Source: a virus
Reading direction: 5' to 3' (one strand)
Length of the DNA stretch: 64,000 bases
Virus record (IMG/VR): IMGVR_UViG_3300020469_003886
Span: 1-64,000 of that record
Made by a program: the position numbers and the translations under genes. A model generated the notes under the pieces. That model was not told the DNA's origin. It worked only from the letters and a program-made list of their open reading frames with translations, and did not search any database. Positions 59,449-64,000 of this stretch are shown here, one piece after another. Numbering within the stretch: the stretch's first letter is position 1; the number at the start of each line of letters is the position of its first letter.

Positions 59449-60015
59449 TTATTGTATTTTATCTATTATTATTGCATCTGGCATGATATAAGGAACATAT
59501 TCTTGTCTATCTTCTCTATCGTTACCTTGATGAACTTCCATTTGCTCTTTACCTTGATCTTCTTTAATCAAATTAATTGGCATTGGTTGTCCTTTTCTCA
59601 TTTCTTCCATTTTTGCAACTTGTTCATGCATTTCTCTATTGTATTGTATAACATAAACACGAGGTTGTCTACCATTAATTGTGTATGCTACAATATCTAC
59701 CCAAGATTTTCCTTTTACATCCTTATTGTTGTCTATCAACCAAAGATATATTGCACCAGATCCTGGTTCTTTTATTTCTGGTTCTTCAACAAACGACCCA
59801 ATCATTATATATTTTTCGTTGTTTGGCCAATCATGATATGGATATCCATACATTGTTTTTAATCCTATCCAAGCACTAAGAATTGAAAACAATACTAATG
59901 TAGTAAGTGTGGCTTTTAAATACCATTTTGTTGTTGATGATGATATAAATATCCAAAGAACTGTTGCACCAATCAACATTAATAATAAAACTAAAAATAC
60001 GTGTCCTTGTATCAT
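59449..60015 (-). CDS. membrane protein accompanying ExbBD-like pair, 188 aa
   Basis: MIQGHVFLVLLLMLIGATVL plus a second helix (ATLTTLVLFSILSAWIGLK), then a periplasmic or cytosolic beta-rich domain (GSGAIYLWLIDNNKDVKGKS) and an acidic tail. ATG 60015 with GGAGGATTATAGA before it overlaps the upstream stop. Not recognised; third component of the ExbB/ExbD-like module by position. Confidence 0.72.
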   Translation of the reverse strand: MIQGHVFLVLLLMLIGATVLWIFISSSTTKWYLKATLTTLVLFSILSAWIGLKTMYGYPYHDWPNNEKYIMIGSFVEEPEIKEPGSGAIYLWLIDNNKDVKGKSWVDIVAYTINGRQPRVYVIQYNREMHEQVAKMEEMRKGQPMPINLIKEDQGKEQMEVHQGNDREDRQEYVPYIMPDAIIIDKIQ

Positions 60016-60016
60016 T

Positions 60017-60685
60017 CTATAATCCTCCCGGGCTCCATGCACCAGAGTTTGCATCTACTAATTTTCCAACTATTCCATAATTTAAAGTGTTGAAATTACT
60101 GACTGAGCCATCTTCATTTACTGTAAACCTTACCACTGTTGTCTCTACACCTTTTCTATCTAAATTTACTTCTCTTGCATACACAACATTATATGGATTT
60201 ATTTTTTCAACTTGTACTTGAATTGGTAAAGGCACATAGTTCTTTTCACCCATTTGCTCTACAGCAATTTTTTTGTTGTACCAATGCACATTAACAATGT
60301 ATTCGCCAGGTACTATACCTCTTATAGTAACCATTTCTTCATTTCTAAAGACAGTAATTATTTCTCCTTTTGGACCGTACACTGTATCATTTGATGTTCC
60401 TAAATCATCTCTACTAAGACTCATTAATCCAACGTCTTTTGATTTAAATCCTACGTAATTTCCCAAAGGATCTCTCATCCATAAGTCAACATCAGACGGT
60501 GAATCTGATGGCCAATTAATTTTTACAATAAATTCTGCAACCACTTCAACATTTGATTTTTTTGCTACTGGGTTGATTAATATAAATGCCATAACAAACA
60601 AAAATACAAAGCCAACAAGTGTATTGAATAATAGATCTATGAATGCTACCTGTGAACCGTAACTACGATGACGATTGGTTGCCAT
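60017..60685 (-). CDS. ExbD/TolR/MotB-like anchor protein, 222 aa
   Basis: MATNRHRSYGSQVAFIDLLF followed by NTLVGFVFLFVMAFILINPV: a single N-terminal helix with the Asp of ExbD/MotB (FID). The periplasmic domain is unusual: VKINWPSDSPSDVDLWMRDP and beta strands rather than an OmpA or TolR fold. 1 nt after the ExbB-like stop. Probably forms a proton-driven motor with the partner. Confidence 0.8.
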   Translation of the reverse strand: MATNRHRSYGSQVAFIDLLFNTLVGFVFLFVMAFILINPVAKKSNVEVVAEFIVKINWPSDSPSDVDLWMRDPLGNYVGFKSKDVGLMSLSRDDLGTSNDTVYGPKGEIITVFRNEEMVTIRGIVPGEYIVNVHWYNKKIAVEQMGEKNYVPLPIQVQVEKINPYNVVYAREVNLDRKGVETTVVRFTVNEDGSVSNFNTLNYGIVGKLVDANSGAWSPGGL

Positions 60686-60686
60686 T

Positions 60687-61250
60687 TTAGTTACCTTTCT
60701 GCTCTACAACTCGCTCAACTAATTTTTCTGCTTGTAATGTTCTATAACGTTCTAGATCTTGATCTAATCTAAAGTATTGAACTTTAAGAATTGTACTTGT
60801 AATCAAACCTGTTAGGGTTGTATATAATGCTGTTGACATGCCAACTGCCATACTTGCTAATGCAGTTTGTACCGATGAAACGTTTGCAATATTAATTCCT
60901 GTAAAAGCACCTGCCAACATGAGAATAAACCCTGCTACTGTTCCTATCAAACCAAGTGTTAGTAGTACATCTGATGCAAACCAACCTGGTTCGTGTCTTG
61001 TATCTAAATTTTCTAATTTGTGTAACTCGCCATTTGCAAGTTGGCTTAATTTCCAACTTTCATACCCACAATGTAATGTCATTGAATAAAATATAAAAAG
61101 AATAAAAAATGATAATTTAGTTTTGTCGTTTGTCCATAAATCTTCGTGTACACCAAAACCTACTAAAACAACTGTCAATGCTATAATAAGTGTAAAGAAC
61201 CACCACCATTTAAGAAATATACTGTGTTTAGTTAATGATTTAATTGCCAT
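60687..61250 (-). CDS. MotA/TolQ/ExbB-like proton channel, 187 aa
   Basis: Three to four helices; the family core is FASDVLLTLGLIGTVAGFIL and ASMAVGMSTALYTTLTGLIT. A basic end (QAEKLVERVVEQKGN). Short relative to MotA/ExbB (about 200-250), no long cytoplasmic tail. GATAAATA lies about 25 nt upstream and GAGG precedes the ATG. Energises the adjacent ExbD-like protein; purpose unknown. Confidence 0.88.
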   Translation of the reverse strand: MAIKSLTKHSIFLKWWWFFTLIIALTVVLVGFGVHEDLWTNDKTKLSFFILFIFYSMTLHCGYESWKLSQLANGELHKLENLDTRHEPGWFASDVLLTLGLIGTVAGFILMLAGAFTGINIANVSSVQTALASMAVGMSTALYTTLTGLITSTILKVQYFRLDQDLERYRTLQAEKLVERVVEQKGN

Positions 61251-61275
61251 GAGCCTCTTTTCCTAATACTACAAT

Positions 61276-61283
61276 TATTTATC
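61276..61283 (-). promoter_or_regulatory. T4-late-like octamer GATAAATA
   Basis: GATAAATA (61283-61276) between the Hsp20 terminator and the ExbB-like gene. Confidence 0.5.
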
Positions 61284-61292
61284 GTATTAAGA

Positions 61293-61320
61293 GAAACCCC
61301 GGCTGTGTTTACCGGGGTTC
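61293..61320 (-). terminator. rho-independent terminator after Hsp20
   Basis: AACCCCGG-(loop 9)-CCGGGGTT stem followed by TCTCTTAAT; strongest GC hairpin in the window, just after the Hsp20 stop. Confidence 0.8.
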
Positions 61321-61346
61321 CGCATAAAGTAGTGTGTTAATTAAGA

Positions 61347-61787
61347 TTACTTAATATCAATAGTTTTTGGCTTTTTGTTCTCTGGAATAATTCTTTCCAT
61401 AGATACTCTAAGCAAACCATCTTTAAGTTCAGCACCTTTTATTTCTACATCATCTGCAATCGTAAATGCTTTTGTAAATTGTCTTTTAGAGATTCCTTTG
61501 TGGATAACTCCGTCTGTAGACTCTTTATCTTCATCAGATTTTACAGATTTAATAGTAAGTGTATTTTCAGCATACTCTACATTGATGTCTTTTTTGCTAA
61601 AACCAGCAAGTGCGACTTCAATATCGTAGGTATTATCACCTGTTCTTACAATATTGTAAGGTGGGTAATTTACTGTGGGTGCTGTGAAAACGTCACCTTC
61701 AAACATTCTTTCAAAATGGTCAAAAACGTCATCAAACCCAATAGTTACAGGACGTAACTGATTAAAAATAGATAGATTTCTTGTCAT
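61347..61787 (-). CDS. Hsp20/IbpA-type small heat shock protein
   Basis: 146 aa. NLSIFNQLRPVTIGFDDVFD start, alpha-crystallin domain with YDIEVALAGFSKKDINVEYA and LKDGLLRVSMERIIPENKKP (includes the I-x-I-like end). Binds unfolding proteins. Hsp20 genes are common in marine T4-like phages. AAAGGAGGAG ribosome site. Own stacked early and late promoters and a terminator; probably highly expressed. Confidence 0.95.
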   Translation of the reverse strand: MTRNLSIFNQLRPVTIGFDDVFDHFERMFEGDVFTAPTVNYPPYNIVRTGDNTYDIEVALAGFSKKDINVEYAENTLTIKSVKSDEDKESTDGVIHKGISKRQFTKAFTIADDVEIKGAELKDGLLRVSMERIIPENKKPKTIDIK

Positions 61788-61820
61788 AATAACTCCTCCT
61801 TTAAAGCAAGTTGTTTTAAT

Positions 61821-61907
61821 GTAGATCCTATCAAAGCAATCTACATGTGTATTTATACAGTTTTTTACTGTATGTATATTATATAAGCATGAATTTTAAA
61901 AAGTCAA
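61821..61907 (-). promoter_or_regulatory. stacked early and late promoters plus leader hairpin (Hsp20)
   Basis: TTGACT (61907-61902), 18-nt spacer, TATAAT (61883-61878); ACAGT-AAAAA-ACTGT hairpin; exact late octamer TATAAATA (61857-61850); then a leader hairpin GTAGAT...ATCTAC (61821-61844) before AAAGGAGGAG. Gives both early and late expression. Confidence 0.7.
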
Positions 61908-61911
61908 GAGT

Positions 61912-62160
61912 CTAAGAGGATTTTTTTTCTATTTTATCTGAAAAAAGTTCAATATGTTGTCCTGGACCTGTTTTGCTTGGCAAATCACCATATGTTTCTG
62001 CATATTTTTTTATCACTTCTATGTAGAATACAGTAGAATTATGATGACATTTTTTATTAATTTCTGATAGTCCATTGTTTGTACCATCAATGTGTGTTGC
62101 TAGAGCTCTTGCGGCTTCTTTTTGTAGTGTACGTAAATCTAATGTTTCTAATTCTATCAT
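61912..62160 (-). CDS. small hypothetical protein, 82 aa
   Basis: MIELETLDLRTLQKEAARAL helix, then KCHHNSTVFYIEVIKKYAET and TGPGQHIELFSDKIEKK. Unrecognised. Starts 12 nt after tRNA-Asp with no clear Shine-Dalgarno; its end abuts the Hsp20 promoter. Confidence 0.6.
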   Translation of the reverse strand: MIELETLDLRTLQKEAARALATHIDGTNNGLSEINKKCHHNSTVFYIEVIKKYAETYGDLPSKTGPGQHIELFSDKIEKKSS

Positions 62161-62172
62161 ATTATTTCTTTC

Positions 62173-62249
62173 TGGCGGGAGTGAAGGGACTCGAACCCTC
62201 GGCCTTCCGCGTGACAGGCGGACGCTCTAACCAACTGAGCTACACCCCC
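62173..62249 (-). tRNA. tRNA-Asp(GTC)
   Basis: Acceptor GGGGGTG/CACTCCC (one G-U pair), anticodon loop CTGTCAC (GTC), T-loop GGTTCGAGTCC, encoded CCA. 2 nt after tRNA-Val. Confidence 0.97.
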
Positions 62250-62251
62250 AA

Positions 62252-62327
62252 TGGTGGGTAATACAGGACTCGAACCTATGACCCTCTCGGTGTAAACGAG
62301 ATGCTCTACCAACTGAGCTAATCACCC
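62252..62327 (-). tRNA. tRNA-Val(TAC)
   Basis: Acceptor GGGTGAT/ATTACCC, anticodon loop TTTACAC (TAC), T-loop GGTTCGAGTCC, encoded CCA. Nucleotides 8-10 (TAG) are the stop codon of speD. Confidence 0.97.
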
Positions 62328-62698
62328 TTGATGTCAATTTCTGTTAATCCTCGTTCTCTATTTAAATACTTATATTCAACCTTGGTAGGATCAAATTGTT
62401 TAATTTCTTCAAATATTATATCTGTAGGTAAATCACCACAAGTATAGACATCAAGTTGTAATAACCCAGGATCTGTTTCATCCCAACAATGCAATGCTAT
62501 GTGAGAAGTTTCAATAATTACTAAACCAGTTAAGCCCCTGTTACCTGGCATATCTAAATATGTTGTAATAGGACCTTGACATATTTGCATACCAATTTTA
62601 GATACTAAATCTGTTAACCAAGTGTGAGCCCACTTCTGATTAGTAGGTGGCTTATTAACTTCGGCTCTTACTATTAGATGTTTGTGTTGTACCGTCAT
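62318..62698 (-). CDS. speD: S-adenosylmethionine decarboxylase proenzyme
   Basis: 126 aa, prokaryotic class. Self-cleaving Ser65 in IIETSHIALHCW (the Glu-Ser-His site has an extra Thr), and the conserved Cys in DVYTCGD (C87). Makes decarboxylated AdoMet for spermidine synthesis. Common auxiliary gene in marine phages. Its end lies in tRNA-Val (10 nt) and its start overlaps nadE by 44 nt. Confidence 0.92.
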   Translation of the reverse strand: MTVQHKHLIVRAEVNKPPTNQKWAHTWLTDLVSKIGMQICQGPITTYLDMPGNRGLTGLVIIETSHIALHCWDETDPGLLQLDVYTCGDLPTDIIFEEIKQFDPTKVEYKYLNRERGLTEIDIKGD

Positions 62699-63440
62699 TT
62701 TTAAATACTGGGATTGGTTCCATTTTATGTAAATTCATACTTCTTATTTGACGATATTTATTCAACAACTCCACGTCACTGCCTATTGCAATAGCACCTT
62801 TTTCATCTAGTTCCATTGCTCGTTCCATTTGATCATACGTAAGACCTCCAAGTTGGTCTTTGTCTGTTCTTCCATCTTCCCACAAACCATCTGTTGGTGG
62901 TGCATCAATAATTTCTTGCATAATTCCTAAGTCTTTTCCTAATTGCCAAACTTCTGATTTCATTAAGTCTGCTAATGGAGATATATCAACACCGCCATCT
63001 CCATATTTTGTGTAAAAACCTACGCCAAAGTCTTCTACTTTATTACCTGTACCTACAACAATTCCTTGTTTAGCACCTGATATATGATGTAGTGTCATCA
63101 TTCTAAGTCTTGCTTTTGTATTTGCAAATGCATGTTCACTGCCGTAATCATTAAATGTATCTAACCAAAATCGTTCATACGTTCTGTTCAAATCAATTAC
63201 TTCATGTGTCACATTATTGAACTTTTGTTCTAACCAGGATCCATGTTCCATACTTAAATCATGTTGTGATTCGATTTGATTTATTGGCATAGAAACTGCA
63301 ATAGTTTTCATTCTAGTCATAGCACACAATGTACTAACCACTGACGAATCAATACCGCCTGAAATTCCTACAACTAATGTTTTACGATTATTTTCGTTAG
63401 CATATCTTTTTATCCATTTAGAAATTTTGTCTTGCAACAT
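62655..63440 (-). CDS. nadE: NAD synthetase
   Basis: 261 aa. PP-loop SGGIDSS (27-33), NTKARLRMMTLHH, VVGTGNKVEDFGVGFYTKYG, DISPLADLMKSEVWQLGKDL and PPTDGLWEDGRTDKDQLGG are diagnostic for ammonia-dependent NadE. Converts deamido-NAD to NAD. Suggests phage support of NAD pools, together with Prs. Confidence 0.95.
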   Translation of the reverse strand: MLQDKISKWIKRYANENNRKTLVVGISGGIDSSVVSTLCAMTRMKTIAVSMPINQIESQHDLSMEHGSWLEQKFNNVTHEVIDLNRTYERFWLDTFNDYGSEHAFANTKARLRMMTLHHISGAKQGIVVGTGNKVEDFGVGFYTKYGDGGVDISPLADLMKSEVWQLGKDLGIMQEIIDAPPTDGLWEDGRTDKDQLGGLTYDQMERAMELDEKGAIAIGSDVELLNKYRQIRSMNLHKMEPIPVFKNDGTTQTSNSKSRS

Positions 63441-63446
63441 AAAGGA

Positions 63447-63803
63447 TTAACTCCTTCTTGATTTTTTCTTTGGAGAGATACCAAACTCAGCCGCTTCTGC
63501 TTCTTTTCTCAATTTATGAGCTCTTCTTACTGCACGTTTTTTATCTTCACGTTTTACAAAAGACGGTTTCATGTAATATCTTCTATCACGAAGCTCTTGC
63601 ATAACACCTTCTTTTAACAACATTTTTTTAAGTTTACGCATGGCTTTTTCAACGTTGTTATCAACAACTGCAACTGCCATTCCTGGTAACTTAGGTGGAC
63701 GTGGTCTTTTTTCTTTATTGTCTCTACCGTCTTTTTTGTTATAGCCTATGTCAAAAGACTTAACATCATATTTTTGTCTAGGTTTTCCTGTTTTCATATT
63801 CAT
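63447..63803 (-). CDS. rpsU: ribosomal protein S21-like with basic N-terminal extension
   Basis: 118 aa. The C-terminal 70 residues (VDNNVEKAMRKLKKMLLKEG, RDRRYYMKPSFVKREDKKRA) match S21. The first about 42 residues are a basic Lys/Arg/Pro extension absent from bacterial S21. Phage S21 is known in marine phages and may bias host ribosomes at initiation, fitting the many leaderless or SD-poor starts here. The ATG (63803 or 63797) follows a promoter within a few nucleotides. Confidence 0.85.
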   Translation of the reverse strand: MNMKTGKPRQKYDVKSFDIGYNKKDGRDNKEKRPRPPKLPGMAVAVVDNNVEKAMRKLKKMLLKEGVMQELRDRRYYMKPSFVKREDKKRAVRRAHKLRKEAEAAEFGISPKKKSRRS

Positions 63804-63812
63804 AATACTCTT

Positions 63813-63840
63813 ATATTAACATCTTTATAATATTTGTCAA
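63813..63840 (-). promoter_or_regulatory. sigma70-like promoter with very short leader (S21)
   Basis: TTGACA (63840-63835) overlapping the upstream TGA stop, 16-nt spacer, TAATAT (63818-63813), 9 nt to ATG 63803. Confidence 0.65.
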
Positions 63841-64000
63841 CTCTTTTTTGCATCTGCGTCTTTACAAATGACTGCTATAATTCTGTTTCCGGCTTGTTTT
63901 GGTGGTGAATCATATTTGGTTTGCTCTAATTTTTTAACCATCATATTAATTTGATCAATAAACATTTTGCCGTTAGGTATTTCCCTACCTCGCAACCTCA
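63837..64000 (-). CDS. hypothetical protein, C-terminal end only
   Basis: About 53 C-terminal residues are visible (IPNGKMFIDQINMMVKKLEQ, then AGNRIIAVICKDADAKKS). The N-terminus lies right of the window. Stop TGA overlaps the S21 promoter -35. Not recognised. Confidence 0.6.
   Translation of the reverse strand, partial: RLRGREIPNGKMFIDQINMMVKKLEQTKYDSPPKQAGNRIIAVICKDADAKKS

Noticed and set aside
60015-61250. ExbB/ExbD-like pair as a Zorya anti-phage system (ZorAB)
   Set aside because: The ExbB-like protein lacks the long ZorA tail, the partner lacks an OmpA-type peptidoglycan domain, and no ZorC/D/E-type helicase or nuclease gene is adjacent.
61788-61850. RNA thermometer in the Hsp20 leader
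   Set aside because: A hairpin is present, but neither a fourU pairing nor a ROSE-like pairing to the AAAGGAGGAG site is visible.
1-64000. Plus-strand reading frames such as those opposite the PepA, tail-fibre, giant virion and curlin genes
   Set aside because: They lie antisense to clearly recognised minus-strand genes, have low-complexity Ser/Thr/Leu/Ile composition and no ribosome sites. All convincing genes are on the minus strand.
1-64000. CRISPR array, insertion sequence, integrase or attachment site
   Set aside because: No regularly spaced direct repeats, transposase or integrase motifs were seen; repeats in the curlin and tail-fibre genes are coding repeats.

Overview
This window is AT-rich DNA (about one third G+C by eye) in which every convincing gene and all seven tRNAs lie on the minus strand. 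Genes are packed with 1-4 nt ATGA or TAATG overlaps. It reads best as a segment of a large T4-like (myovirus-type) marine phage genome whose host is probably a Gram-negative, possibly alphaproteobacterial, marine bacterium. Phage evidence: a set of basic virion-associated proteins resembling accessory head proteins of marine T4-like phages (20.8-33.2 kb); a repetitive tail-fibre-like protein (34.5-36.5 kb); a T4-type ATP-dependent DNA ligase; T4-late-like NATAAATA octamers before many genes; and auxiliary genes common in marine phages (speD, S21, Hsp20, ClpP, Prs). Terminase, portal and major capsid genes are not in the window, so a bacterial replicon carrying phage genes is not formally excluded.

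Layout, read 5'->3' on the minus strand from right to left. 64-54.8 kb: S21-like protein, NAD synthetase, AdoMet decarboxylase, two tRNAs, Hsp20, an ExbB/ExbD-like channel pair, ClpS, an SbmA-like transporter, the Fe-S factors Nfu and SufT-like, an ALDH7-type dehydrogenase and ClpP. 54.8-44.5 kb: four radical SAM enzymes, an amidinotransferase, a repeat-bearing methyltransferase-like protein, a glycosyltransferase-like protein, a 2-oxoglutarate oxygenase-like protein and tRNA-Glu. 44.4-37 kb: replication-type and small phage genes (SWIM finger, DNA ligase), an SGNH protein, GMP reductase and PRPP synthetase. 36.5-20.8 kb: tail fibre, small membrane proteins, exonuclease and virion/internal-head proteins, several with a short N-terminal motif like the T4 capsid-targeting sequence. 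20.8-12.8 kb: two more radical SAM proteins in all, an omega-like RNA polymerase subunit, a porin, RpiB, UV endonuclease, SGNH protein and SufS. 12.5-5.3 kb: a curli-type system (CsgF, CsgG, two curlin-repeat proteins, a FecR protein) followed by a CHASE2 adenylate/guanylate cyclase. 5.3-1 kb: small membrane proteins, tRNA-Gly, a methyltransferase, a dehydrogenase-like protein, a lipoprotein and a leucyl aminopeptidase cut by the window edge.

How it may work: SufS, Nfu and the SufT-like protein could supply Fe-S clusters to the six radical SAM enzymes. ClpP, ClpS and Hsp20 could redirect host proteolysis. Prs, GuaC, NadE and a nucleotidyltransferase domain point to purine/NAD rerouting. The curli/FecR/cyclase block, porin, SbmA-like and ExbBD-like proteins suggest remodelling of the infected cell envelope. 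Two expression signals recur. One is a sigma70-type promoter (TTGACA, 16-17 nt, TATANT) placed so that the ATG falls at about +1 (leaderless). The other is the late-like octamer, often fused to the previous stop codon. tRNAs also sit between genes as punctuation: three supply the TAG stop of the gene before them, and six are followed within 6-26 nt by a start codon. No stretch of more than 300 bases lacks a gene.
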